Source: Oscillospiraceae bacterium | Lineage (GTDB): Bacteria > Bacillota > Clostridia > Saccharofermentanales > Saccharofermentanaceae | Assembly: GCA_902787975.1 (NCBI GenBank) | Contig: CADAIP010000007.1 | Span: 34,556 to 98,555 of the forward strand | Reading direction: 5' to 3' | Length of the DNA stretch: 64,000 bases | The notes under the pieces: model-generated | What the model was told of the DNA's origin: nothing | What the model saw: only the letters and a program-made list of their open reading frames with translations | Databases searched by the model: none | Program-made: the position numbers and the translations under genes | Shown here: in pieces, positions 44,347 through 52,182 of the stretch | Layout: the number at the start of each line of letters is the position of its first letter | How positions within the stretch are numbered: the first letter of the stretch is position 1

Positions 44347-45192
44347 TCACTTCATCAGTTCCCAAAAACTTATCGCACTGGCGGCAGCAACGTTAAGTGA
44401 ATCAACCTCGTGATACATGGGGATCATGACACGGTAATCACACGCTGCAATGACATCTTTTGGAAGGCCGGTCCCTTCAGTTCCCAAGAGGACTGCAACC
44501 TTCTCATTCGCTCTTATATCATCATTATCAACGCTCGTCGAATCTTCGGTCAGCGCCATCGCGACAGTCTTAAATCCGTGCTTATTGAGGGTTTTCAGTA
44601 TCGCCGCGCCGGTTGAATCTTCAAGCGCTGCCTGTGCCCACGGAATCTGGAAAACAGTGCCCATGCTCGTCCTTGCAGTACGCCTCGTAAGCGGATCGAC
44701 CGATGCATGCGTAAGAAGCACTCCGTCCATTCCGAGTGCGGCCGCCGACCTGAATATCGCACCGACATTCGCCGGATTTGCGACGTCGACCAAAACCGCG
44801 ATGCGCTTTTTATCTTTGAAGAAATCTTCTACAGCCATGTCCGGCTTGCGCTTGAGCGCCACCCACAGCCCGCGCACCAGCGTGTGCCCGGTCAGGTTGA
44901 CCACCACTTCTTTGGTCGCAATATAAACGGGAATGTTTTCTTTTATGTCTTTGCCGCAGTGCTTTTCGATCGCCTCAAAAACAGGGCCTGCCTCAACTTC
45001 CAGCCTTCCCTCTTCAACGAGCATCGACAGCGGCTCGTATCCGTTTTCGAGCGCGCGCAAAATGATATACGCGCTCTCTGCAAGAAAAATGCCCGGTTCC
45101 GGCTCATTCATCGTACGGAGTTCGCGTTCGGTGACCCTCGCGAAAATATCCATCTCAGGAGCGTTAATGTCTTTGATCTCAATCAGGTTCAT
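44347..45192 (-). CDS. TrmH/SpoU-family (SPOUT) RNA methyltransferase
   Basis: 281 residues. An N-terminal substrate-binding domain of ~110 residues precedes the SPOUT catalytic domain with its knot motifs: NPANVGAIFRSAAALGMDGV, then LGTEGTGLP and SLNVAAASAISFWE. These enzymes use S-adenosylmethionine to methylate 2'-hydroxyls of rRNA or tRNA. Which RNA is modified cannot be read from the sequence. The ribosome site is weak (GTGAG). Tandem copies of its last codons follow the stop. It lies 23 bases after the small lipoprotein gene in the same direction. Confidence 0.92.
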   Translation of the reverse strand: MNLIEIKDINAPEMDIFARVTERELRTMNEPEPGIFLAESAYIILRALENGYEPLSMLVEEGRLEVEAGPVFEAIEKHCGKDIKENIPVYIATKEVVVNLTGHTLVRGLWVALKRKPDMAVEDFFKDKKRIAVLVDVANPANVGAIFRSAAALGMDGVLLTHASVDPLTRRTARTSMGTVFQIPWAQAALEDSTGAAILKTLNKHGFKTVAMALTEDSTSVDNDDIRANEKVAVLLGTEGTGLPKDVIAACDYRVMIPMYHEVDSLNVAAASAISFWELMK

Positions 45193-45215
45193 GGCAACAG
45201 CTCACAAATAGATTA

Positions 45216-45755
45216 TTAAGATTCTGTCATCGGGTAGTAGTTATTAAGGGTCTCAACAGGATACCAGAAGTCATCTTTAGAATCGTGGTGCTGCGTGACA
45301 TATGTCTCCATTTCTCCGCCCATATACCGTTCACGGATAACTCCTTCATCGAAATCAATCGACCAGCTTTCACCGCCTGTAGAAATAGTAAAGCCTCTGA
45401 CATCGTATGTTGTTGCTCCAACCTTGTCAAAACTTATCGTCATGTTCTCACTGTCAACGGTAATATTATCTGACTCCTGGACCAGATATTCGCCTTGGTC
45501 CATGATGAGATAAAAACGCCACCGGCTAGGAAATTCGCCGGTTTTAAATATGCCTGTAAACTTGGGCCAGCCGGTTTTCTGGAAAGCATATTCTTCATCG
45601 AATGTAAATGTAATGTGATCACCTCTGAGGTATGCGGCCTTAAATCCCAGACTGTTATCAGGGTTGCAGTGATAAACACATCTGCCATACCGGTAAAAGC
45701 ACCCGGTACAAAGAAGAAGCATGATCGCCATCATTACGGCAATAATCTTTTTCAT
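45216..45755 (-). CDS. Small lipoprotein
   Basis: 179 residues with lipobox LCTGC (Cys19). The mature domain is beta-rich (DHITFTFDEEYAFQ, FPSRWRFYLIMDQGEYLVQE, NMTISFDKVGATTYDVRGF), a lipocalin- or Ig-like strand order, but no family is recognised. CVYHC just after the lipobox adds a Cys pair. The ATG at 45755 has GGAGAT nine bases before it; an ATG five codons upstream overlaps this site. It probably shares a transcript with the RNA methyltransferase downstream. Confidence 0.65.
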   Translation of the reverse strand: MKKIIAVMMAIMLLLCTGCFYRYGRCVYHCNPDNSLGFKAAYLRGDHITFTFDEEYAFQKTGWPKFTGIFKTGEFPSRWRFYLIMDQGEYLVQESDNITVDSENMTISFDKVGATTYDVRGFTISTGGESWSIDFDEGVIRERYMGGEMETYVTQHHDSKDDFWYPVETLNNYYPMTES

Positions 45756-45781
45756 GGTTTTTATCTCCATATAACTTGTTT

Positions 45782-45901
45782 TTATCCTCCCACGGGCCCA
45801 TGTGAATCTATATGTATTATCTTACCTGTTGAATCAAAATCCATACGGAAAACATCGTCTTCGATCACGACACTGTGACCGACAAGATTTTCCGTTTCAT
45901 A
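45782..45901 (-). pseudogene. Possible gene remnant
   Basis: Between stops, the minus strand reads ETENLVGHSVVIEDDVFRMD, then FDSTGKIIHIDSHGPVGG, ending TAA at 45782-45784. The codon pattern is protein-like but there is no good start before the internal Met and the frame is closed upstream by TAA at 45902. It lies just before the ribosome site of the small lipoprotein. The rest of the 45902-46084 gap shows nothing beyond the HU promoter. Confidence 0.3.
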
Positions 45902-46084
45902 TTAGGACCTCTGCGTTCAACATGCGCAACTTCTCCCAATGGCAGTATTATACCACCCGGAATTAACGCAACTTAAGGTATTTAGGGGCTTTCAGGGCCA
46001 TGAAACAATGTTACAAATCCCGAAAAATCAACGAAAAACCGGCATTTTCTTTCAAATACACCAAATTTCGCCTAATTTCAACTC

Positions 46085-46113
46085 TTGTCTAAATCGCAAA
46101 AGTTCCTTACAAT
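46085..46113 (+). promoter_or_regulatory. Promoter of the HU gene
   Basis: TTGTCT (46085-46090) and TACAAT (46108-46113) are 17 bp apart, a good sigma-A-type promoter, 61 bases before the HU start codon. Confidence 0.75.
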
Positions 46114-46174
46114 AACGCAGTGCCTATGTAAATGGCATATCGGCACAGTAATTCACTATTTTGGAGGATCTATC

Positions 46175-46471
46175 ATGAATAGACAGGAATTAGTTGACGC
46201 AATGGCAGCAAAGGCTGGCATTTCTAAGGCTGCAGCAGACGCAGCAGTTAAGGCTTTCATCGAGACAGTTGGTGATGAGCTCCAGAACGGCGGTAAGGTT
46301 CAGCTCGTAGGCTTCGGTACATTCGAGACAACAAAGAGAGCTGCAAGAACAGGCCGTAACCCTCAGACAGGCGCTGCTACAAAGATCGCAGCTTGCACAG
46401 CTCCTAAGTTCAAGGCTGGTAAGGCACTCAAGGATCAGGTTAACTCAAAGGCTAAGAAGTCCAAGAAGTAA
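46175..46471 (+). CDS. hup: HU family histone-like DNA-binding protein
   Basis: 98 residues, the usual HU length plus a short Lys-rich tail (KAKKSKK). It bends and compacts DNA non-specifically as a dimer. It starts [38 protein letters not shown] and [12 protein letters not shown] are the core and the DNA-binding arm. In the arm the usual Pro of NPxTG is present. Codon use is strongly biased (GCT, AAG, CGT), as in highly expressed genes. GGAGG, a 17-bp-spaced promoter and a strong terminator complete a single-gene unit. Confidence 0.97.
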   Translation: MNRQELVDAMAAKAGISKAAADAAVKAFIETVGDELQNGGKVQLVGFGTFETTKRAARTGRNPQTGAATKIAACTAPKFKAGKALKDQVNSKAKKSKK

Positions 46472-46500
46472 TTCTGATTTTTCTGAATACGGGTTATTTA

Positions 46501-46533
46501 ACAGGGCATCTCATTGCGAGGTGCCCTGTTTTT
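46501..46533 (+). terminator. Rho-independent terminator of the HU gene
   Basis: ACAGGGCATCTC pairs with GAGGTGCCCTGT (one G-U) around ATTGC and is followed by TTTTT. Confidence 0.95.
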
Positions 46534-46564
46534 ATGCCTTGTGGCCCGAAAAGCCTGTCCATCT

Positions 46565-46915
46565 CTGTAATTGTTGCCCCCCAAAAAGCCCAACAGTTAC
46601 AGAAATTCGCGTTTTTCTGTAATTGTTGCCCTAAAAAATGATCAACAGTTACAGATTTCTCTTTTTAACCCCTTTACAACCGTTTGCTCGAAAAGTTCCA
46701 GCCCTTCTCTCTGGCAGTTTTGCAATTGTTTGCTCAAAAATGGGCCAACAGTTGCACAAATCAGCCTTTTTGTGCCATTGTTGCCCCCAAAAATGATGAA
46801 CAATTGCACGCGCCTGTTTTTCGAGCACGCTTTGCTATTTTTCTTCAAAAACAGGCCGAAAATATCAAAGCTCCTCTAAATCTTGCTATTTTTGCTCCAG
46901 ATTTTTGAAAAAATA
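46565..46915. repeat. Hairpin array with CTGTAATTGTTG/CAACAGTTACAG stems
   Basis: The 532-base gap between HU and the next gene holds four related hairpins with left arms at 46565, 46617, 46721 and 46772. The first two are CTGTAATTGTTG facing CAACAGTTACAG over a 14-base loop; the third and fourth are drifted (TGCAATTGTT/AACAGTTGCA, GTGCCATTGTTG/CAATTGCAC). Spacing is 51-52 bases within each pair. Two weaker hairpins with TTTTGAT-type arms follow at 46829-46915. Loops hold runs of C and A; CGAAAA and TTTTTCGA occur between them. An open frame across the stretch is a by-product. Confidence 0.88.
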
Positions 46916-46951
46916 TCAAACTCACAAAAGAGGACGTCTTCAAAAACACAT

Positions 46952-46979
46952 AAAAAAGAGGATGCCTGCCGGCATCCTC
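46952..46979 (-). terminator. Rho-independent terminator
   Basis: On the minus strand GAGGATGCC pairs with GGCATCCTC around a four-base loop and is followed by TTTTTT. It lies 24 bases after the stop of the membrane protein gene at 47004. Confidence 0.88.
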
Positions 46980-47003
46980 CCTCAATCAACAACTAATAAA
47001 ACC

Positions 47004-47666
47004 TCAGCTTTCCGCCTCGTCCTCCACCATCTTAACGCCCGCGAGCACGTAGCTCATTCCTTGTGCGAGCTGGTCGAGCTTGTCCCTGCCGCTTACATAG
47101 CCGCTAAGAAGGAACTGGCCATCAGCATCTCTGAAGTCGAGAAGATAATCCTTGCCGGTAGCGCCTCTGGTGAGCTGGAAATGCAAAGAAGCAATATCCT
47201 TGAGCTTTACAAATGTGTATGTCTCGTTGCCCATGTCAGGAAACCTCTTGTAGAGATAATCCTTGGTAGCCGCGAAGTAGTTATTCTTATCGTTACCAAC
47301 AACGAAAACCGGTTCTGAAGCCATCTGCGTGTCAAAGGCCTTCACCTCGTCAACGCTTCTCAAAAGTTCGTTGAGATTCGTCTCTGTCCTGGTGGTGACG
47401 TTCTTCTTTTTGCCTACTGCGATAAGGATTATACCAAGGACAAGAATTCCGCCTGCAATGCAGCTTAATATCTTGATCGTGTTTAGTGTCTGGGGATCGT
47501 TGAGACCGCCGTTGTAGATCGCGAAGCCAATACCGGCGGCCAAAAGGAGCGGAATTACGATAAGGATTATAGGTCCCTTGCTCTTGTCGCTCTTGGCTTT
47601 AGCGCCAGAGACTCTCTTGACGTACTCTTTGAGCCAGACTGAATTCTCGCTTGCCAGATTTCCCAT
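47004..47666 (-). CDS. Two-span membrane protein of unknown function
   Basis: 220 residues. A ~30-residue basic N-terminus precedes two spans at about 32-52 and 62-85, then a soluble domain of ~125 residues with FVVGNDKNNYFAATKDYLY and TFVKLKDIASLHFQLT, a pattern that looks like a PH- or bPH-like beta-barrel. GGGGGAT eight bases before the ATG at 47666 fixes the start. It has its own terminator and stands alone. Confidence 0.62.
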   Translation of the reverse strand: MGNLASENSVWLKEYVKRVSGAKAKSDKSKGPIILIVIPLLLAAGIGFAIYNGGLNDPQTLNTIKILSCIAGGILVLGIILIAVGKKKNVTTRTETNLNELLRSVDEVKAFDTQMASEPVFVVGNDKNNYFAATKDYLYKRFPDMGNETYTFVKLKDIASLHFQLTRGATGKDYLLDFRDADGQFLLSGYVSGRDKLDQLAQGMSYVLAGVKMVEDEAES

Positions 47667-47725
47667 AAACAGATCCCCCATATTTCATAGTATGTCCATA
47701 TGTTATCAAATTCCGGGAAATCCAC

Positions 47726-47759
47726 AAATAAATATCCCGGATCAGTCCGACCCGGGATA
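47726..47759 (-). terminator. Rho-independent terminator
   Basis: On the minus strand TATCCCGG pairs with CCGGGATA around a loop of about eleven bases and is followed by TTTATTT. It lies about 70 bases after the stop of the deacetylase gene at 47829. Confidence 0.65.
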
Positions 47760-47828
47760 AAGAAAAACATATGAGTTTTATTTCAGCGTGATTTCAGGAT
47801 TTGTCTGATAGCTGTTGTTGTTAATCGG

Positions 47829-48965
47829 TTAATCGTACGTGATTACCTGGTGACCATACGTGGTCTTAAGCCAGTCACCGCTGCTGTTATCGGAAGACGG
47901 GAATACGATCGTGTTCGGGTCGCCGTCAGAGATATAACGTCTGCCGTCATTGAGTTCTTTGAAGTTCATCTCGATATCGCATTCAGTGCCGTTGTGGTCG
48001 TAACCGCGGATCCTTCTTATCGCGTTAGCGTTGTATTCCCTTACAAACGGGGAATAAGATCTGGTCCATGCACACAGGAGCGATGCTTTCGTCGTGTAGG
48101 AGAATCCGTCGTAAGTTCCGGAGAAGATCGTGCTGTACTGCGGGTTGTCCGAGCTGACGTTTTCGGGCGAGCCAAAAGGGAGCGCAACGATATTTACGTA
48201 CTGTCCGGGAATGATCTCATCGAGCTTCTGGTACATCTTGCCGACCTGCTTCTCGATCTCGTCGGCAGTGCAGTCGCCGAGCTTAATATGGTCCCAGGTG
48301 TGGTTGCCGATATCGTATCCGTTGTCGACCATCCACTTCATGACCTTGCGGTCGTCCTCTTCGCCGTTGCCGAAGAGTCCCGAGTTCACGAAAAACGTTG
48401 CCGTTACATTGTAATCAGGGTATTCGGCCTTGATCTGTTCGAGGATGCCGATCGCGCAGGTGGGATCGAAGATCGGCGTGCCGTCAGCGTTCCATCCTTC
48501 CAGCACGACATCTCTGATGCCGTCGTCAAATGTGAGGATGACCGGGCTGTAGCCGAACGGGACATCGATGTATCCGTCGACATAATCGGTCAGGCGCATC
48601 ATGCGGTAACCCATCTCGTAGTAGCTTCGAAGATCTGCTTCAAAAGCCTCAGATGTCCTGTTGTAGCCGTCCTTGTCGACGTTGCCGCCCGTGTACTCTG
48701 TCTCGGAATTCTTCATGCCGTAGACTCTGTGGTACATCAGGATCGGGACGGAATTGAGCTCGTTTACGCCCGCATTTCTGTATTCTTCGGCAGAGTAGGT
48801 CACAAACGAAGTCTCTGTAGTGGCAGCCGTTGTCTCGGTGGTCGTTGCCACGGTAGCTTCCGTCGTGGGAACGGTTTCTACCGGTTCTTCTTTTTTGCAT
48901 CCCGAAAACATAAGCGCGGTCATGGATGCTATGAGCGCACAAGTTGTAATTTTCTTAATATTCAT
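47829..48965 (-). CDS. Polysaccharide deacetylase lipoprotein (NodB domain, CE4)
   Basis: 378 residues with lipobox FSGC (Cys23), a Thr/Glu-rich linker to about 55, then the NodB fold. VPILMYHRVYG opens it, LTFDDG gives catalytic Asp147 and metal-binding Asp148, and GNHTWDH gives the metal-binding His pair. These enzymes remove N- or O-acetyl groups from chitin, peptidoglycan or xylan. Long inserts such as the one after FDDG make the substrate unclear. A TGATATAAT promoter lies so close to the ATG (7 bases) that the message may be leaderless; there is no ribosome site. Confidence 0.9.
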   Translation of the reverse strand: MNIKKITTCALIASMTALMFSGCKKEEPVETVPTTEATVATTTETTAATTETSFVTYSAEEYRNAGVNELNSVPILMYHRVYGMKNSETEYTGGNVDKDGYNRTSEAFEADLRSYYEMGYRMMRLTDYVDGYIDVPFGYSPVILTFDDGIRDVVLEGWNADGTPIFDPTCAIGILEQIKAEYPDYNVTATFFVNSGLFGNGEEDDRKVMKWMVDNGYDIGNHTWDHIKLGDCTADEIEKQVGKMYQKLDEIIPGQYVNIVALPFGSPENVSSDNPQYSTIFSGTYDGFSYTTKASLLCAWTRSYSPFVREYNANAIRRIRGYDHNGTECDIEMNFKELNDGRRYISDGDPNTIVFPSSDNSSGDWLKTTYGHQVITYD

Positions 48966-48998
48966 GGTGCCTATTATATCAGGATTGAAGGTGGCGTG

Positions 48999-49065
48999 TT
49001 CGTCAGATTTTGAAGTTCTTAAACACGTGGTATCTATCTGATTTGCAGATCTTAAACTCAGTGTG
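48999..49065 (-). repeat. Two tandem copies of the 3' end of the GH43 gene
   Basis: In the gene's orientation the true end CGTGTTTAAGAACTTCAGGA TCTGACGGACAC recurs about 66 bases downstream as CGTGTTTAAGAACTTCAAAA TCTGACGAACAC, with only three changes in 32. Between them lies a shorter copy with a 9-base loss (GAGTTTAAGATCTGCAAATC). The copies include the TGA stop. Confidence 0.9.
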
Positions 49066-49069
49066 TCCG

Positions 49070-50512
49070 TCAGATCCTGAAGTTCTTAAACACGGCTGTT
49101 CCGCCCGGTCTTACCGTCGAAAAGCATGACAAAGCGAATCTTGCGCCGGTAAAGTGATCAAGCCTGAAGCGCAGGTCATGCGGCATTCCGATCTGTCTAA
49201 AACCGTCTGCACACTTTATGAAGCAGGTCGCCTGATCCTTATTAAAATCACATGCGACTTTGACCGTAAGGCTGCTTCCATCAATCTTCACTACCTCTTC
49301 GACGTCTCCTTCTTCTTCGGTAAGATCCCAGATTCCGCCCTTGCTCGTATTGCTCAGCATAACTGCCGCAAAGCCCTCCGGACCCTTCGTGATCCCCACA
49401 AAAGCATAGTCGCCCTGGAATGCGGAAAGGCCTGCAAGATCGCCGTCATTAAGAGCACTTCCGTCAACGGTTACAACAGCTTCACATACAGGTCCCAAAG
49501 TCTTCTGGGTCAGCGTGTTCTTCGCAAAGAAAAGGTTGCGGCAGACTTTATCAGTCGTTACATGAAAACCATTATCGAACTTAACAAGGCTCATGTCAGG
49601 TTCGTGATTGAACTGCCAGAAATCCTCATGTCCGTTCTCAAAATCATCACTGCCGCAAACGCCTTTAAGTTCGGCCTCTTCAACGGTAATGTCATCTTCA
49701 AAGACGGGCTTTCCGTCTTGCCATTCAAACGGTACTACAACCGGAAGTCTTCCAACAGCGCCACTGTCCTGGAACATTATCAGGTGGTCGCCCATAGGGC
49801 CTTTCACTATGCCGCCCTGTGCGATTCCGGAATCCCTGATGCCGAGATCGTTATCAAAGATATCGCCGCCAACAAACTCTCCTTCGAGGCTGTCGGCAAC
49901 ATACATCGCTTCAACTCTTCTCCACCTGTCACGGAGAGAATGGATCATGAAAAGATAGTATTTACCGTCGATCTTATAGATGTGTGATCCCTCAAGCCCG
50001 AGCCTCGGATTGCCGCTGTCATCAACGATAACACGGTCGATCCCGCCTTCTGCAGGGCCTGTAAGATCGTCATTTAATTCAGTCAGATGGATATCGGTAT
50101 TGCCGTAAACGAGATAGACTTTGCCGTCATCAAAGAGCATCGAGAGGTCGTGGTAGAAACCCTTAATTTCACTACGTTTCCACGGTCCTTTGAGGTCTTC
50201 TGATCTGTATAGATAAGTCTTGTTCATGTCATTTGAAGAGAACGCGACATAGAAGATCCCATCGTGAAATCTTAATACCGGAGCCCACATGCCTTTGCCG
50301 TAGATATAGCCGTCTTCAAGGGTTTGGGAGGGCGTGCTTTCGAGCTTTTCAAAGACATAGGAATAATGCTCCCAATGCTTAAGATCGGCAGATCTCAGGA
50401 TCTCTCCGCCCGGGAAGAAATGCATTGTCGTCGTTATCAGATAATAGAACCCGCCGTGAAAGATCACGTCGGGATCCGGTATGTCCATGTTGAAATGAAA
50501 TGCTTTATTCAT
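49070..50512 (-). CDS. Glycoside hydrolase family 43 (beta-xylosidase/arabinofuranosidase-like)
   Basis: 480 residues with no signal peptide, so cytosolic. The N-terminal five-bladed propeller has the catalytic base in IPDPDVIFHGGFYYL (Asp13), the second acid in HDLSMLFDDGKVYLVYG and the general acid in LEGSHIYKIDGKYYL. From about 300 a beta-sandwich follows, typical of GH43 enzymes acting on xylan-derived oligosaccharides. It would work with the alpha-xylosidase on imported hemicellulose fragments. The ATG has no close ribosome site. Copies of its last codons follow the stop. Confidence 0.9.
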   Translation of the reverse strand: MNKAFHFNMDIPDPDVIFHGGFYYLITTTMHFFPGGEILRSADLKHWEHYSYVFEKLESTPSQTLEDGYIYGKGMWAPVLRFHDGIFYVAFSSNDMNKTYLYRSEDLKGPWKRSEIKGFYHDLSMLFDDGKVYLVYGNTDIHLTELNDDLTGPAEGGIDRVIVDDSGNPRLGLEGSHIYKIDGKYYLFMIHSLRDRWRRVEAMYVADSLEGEFVGGDIFDNDLGIRDSGIAQGGIVKGPMGDHLIMFQDSGAVGRLPVVVPFEWQDGKPVFEDDITVEEAELKGVCGSDDFENGHEDFWQFNHEPDMSLVKFDNGFHVTTDKVCRNLFFAKNTLTQKTLGPVCEAVVTVDGSALNDGDLAGLSAFQGDYAFVGITKGPEGFAAVMLSNTSKGGIWDLTEEEGDVEEVVKIDGSSLTVKVACDFNKDQATCFIKCADGFRQIGMPHDLRFRLDHFTGARFALSCFSTVRPGGTAVFKNFRI

Positions 50513-50614
50513 AAGCGGCAGCTAAATCCTTATCTAACAAATTGCATATACATTATATAATGCCGGCCCGCCTTTTATGGATAAGCATTTAGTAAATAAA
50601 TGGCGGCAATCTAA

Positions 50615-50620
50615 TATAAT
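50615..50620 (+). promoter_or_regulatory. -10 element for the MATE exporter at 50686
   Basis: TATAAT within AATCTAATATAATATGC, 66 bases before the start codon. No convincing -35. Confidence 0.4.
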
Positions 50621-50685
50621 ATGCAGTGGCCATGTAGTATGATTTGTATTCGTTGCTTCAGGCCACACTTCGAAAAGGGAAACTA

Positions 50686-52098
50686 ATGGGAAAAACTTTA
50701 GGAAAAAAGAATACCACCATCGTAATCACTGAGAAGACTCCGCTGATCTTATTGGCGGGGCCTATGTTCCTTGAGCTCTTCCTGAACGTTATGGTAAATA
50801 ACGTAGATACCTTCATGCTGAGCCACTACGACGAAGTCGCTGTAGGTGCAGTAGGTAACGCCAACAGGATCATGTTCATGATGAACATCCTTTTCAATGT
50901 CATTGCAACTGCAACAAGCGTCGTTGTCTCGCAGTATCTCGGTGCAAAGCGCTATGACAAGATGAACATGATCTACACGCTTGCTGTCATGGTAAACTTC
51001 GTCTTCGGCGTATTTTTAAGCGGCGCTTTCTGTGCGGCAAATCCTCTTATCATGGATTTCCTTCACATCTCTGATAACATGCGCCCCCACGCCATGACCT
51101 ATATCTACATCGTAGGCGGTGGCGGATTCATCCTGGCTGTTTATAACGTTATGCTCCAGATCTTAAGATGTAACGGTTTTTCCATGATCGGCATGTGGAT
51201 CACATTGGGCATCAACTTCGTAAACATGTTCGGAAACTATCTTTTCCTGTATGGCCCTCTGAAACACCTTAACATGGGTGTCGCAGGTGTTGCCCTGTCA
51301 ACGGTAGCATCAAGAATCATTGCCGTCGTCGCTATATTTATCTTCTTCTTTGCAAAGAGGATCGGTAAGATCGCACTCCGTTATCTGAAGCCTTTCCCCA
51401 AAAAGCTTCTTTGGAAGATGATAAAGATAGGTCTTCCTACGGCAGGCGAAAACCTTACATACAATCTTTATCAGACAACGCTTCTTTCATTCATAAACAT
51501 AATGGGTGAAGATTCCGCAAATGCAAAAGTATACTGCGATCTGCTTATCTCTTTTGCAATGATATTCTCCAACGCATGCGCAATGTCAACGCAGATAATC
51601 ACGGGACATCTCGTAGGCGCAGGAAAGACCGAAGAAGCATACAAGCGTGTATTCAAGACGTTGAGAACAACTCTGCCGATCACGTTCGGTCTTGCCGGAA
51701 TCAATGCGCTCCTCTGCAGATATACATTGCATTTCTTTACTAGTAACCCGAACATAATCGCCCTGGGCCAGATGATCATGATCGTCGATATTTTCATTGA
51801 GATCGGACGGTGCCTTAACATGACATTCGTATCGAGTCTCAAAGCAGCAGGCGCATACATCTTCCCTCTCATCGTGGGCATCCTCTGCAACTGGGGCTTA
51901 GGCCTTGCGACAGGCTACGCAGTAGGAGTCCTTATGGGTGTCGGCGTTGCCGGAATCTATGCCGGAACAGCCACCGACGAATGCATCCGCGGCCTCATCG
52001 TCATGTACTACTGGTACAAGAAAAAATGGGTCGGCAAATCAGTCGTCGACAAAAAGCGTAAAGACGTGCTCGAACTGGAAGCAAAAGAAGCAGGGTGA
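50686..52098 (+). CDS. MATE family efflux transporter
   Basis: 470 residues with 12 spans. Characteristic segments are LAGPMFLELFLNVMVNNVDT near residue 23, VGNANRIMFMMNILFNVIAT, and the C-half start LPTAGENLTYNLYQTTLLS. The C-terminus is a ~30-residue charged tail. It belongs to another MATE branch than the protein at 42560, since the N-terminal motifs differ. Substrate unknown. AAAGGG eight bases before the ATG at 50686 fixes the start; the open frame from 50644 lacks a site. Confidence 0.9.
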   Translation: MGKTLGKKNTTIVITEKTPLILLAGPMFLELFLNVMVNNVDTFMLSHYDEVAVGAVGNANRIMFMMNILFNVIATATSVVVSQYLGAKRYDKMNMIYTLAVMVNFVFGVFLSGAFCAANPLIMDFLHISDNMRPHAMTYIYIVGGGGFILAVYNVMLQILRCNGFSMIGMWITLGINFVNMFGNYLFLYGPLKHLNMGVAGVALSTVASRIIAVVAIFIFFFAKRIGKIALRYLKPFPKKLLWKMIKIGLPTAGENLTYNLYQTTLLSFINIMGEDSANAKVYCDLLISFAMIFSNACAMSTQIITGHLVGAGKTEEAYKRVFKTLRTTLPITFGLAGINALLCRYTLHFFTSNPNIIALGQMIMIVDIFIEIGRCLNMTFVSSLKAAGAYIFPLIVGILCNWGLGLATGYAVGVLMGVGVAGIYAGTATDECIRGLIVMYYWYKKKWVGKSVVDKKRKDVLELEAKEAG

Positions 52099-52119
52099 AT
52101 TCAGATTGCACATAACACG

Positions 52120-52162
52120 AAAAAACGGGGCATCACTTCATTGTGATACCCCGTTCGTTTTT
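52120..52162. terminator. Bidirectional Rho-independent terminator
   Basis: ACGGGGCATCAC pairs with GTGATACCCCGT (one mismatch) around a six-base loop, with TTCGTTTTT on the plus side and TTTTTT on the minus side. It serves the MATE gene and the converging cNMP-binding gene. Confidence 0.9.
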
Positions 52163-52182
52163 AATCGTTTAAGACTTTAGAA

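Noticed and set aside
46571..46879. 102-residue plus-strand reading frame
   Set aside because: It lies wholly within the hairpin array, its composition follows the repeats, and it has no ribosome site.
47850..49013. 387-residue plus-strand frame opposite the deacetylase gene
   Set aside because: The minus strand encodes a clear NodB-type lipoprotein; the antisense frame is a by-product of RNY codon pattern.
49154..49987. 277-residue plus-strand frame
   Set aside because: Antisense to the GH43 gene, whose catalytic motifs are clear.
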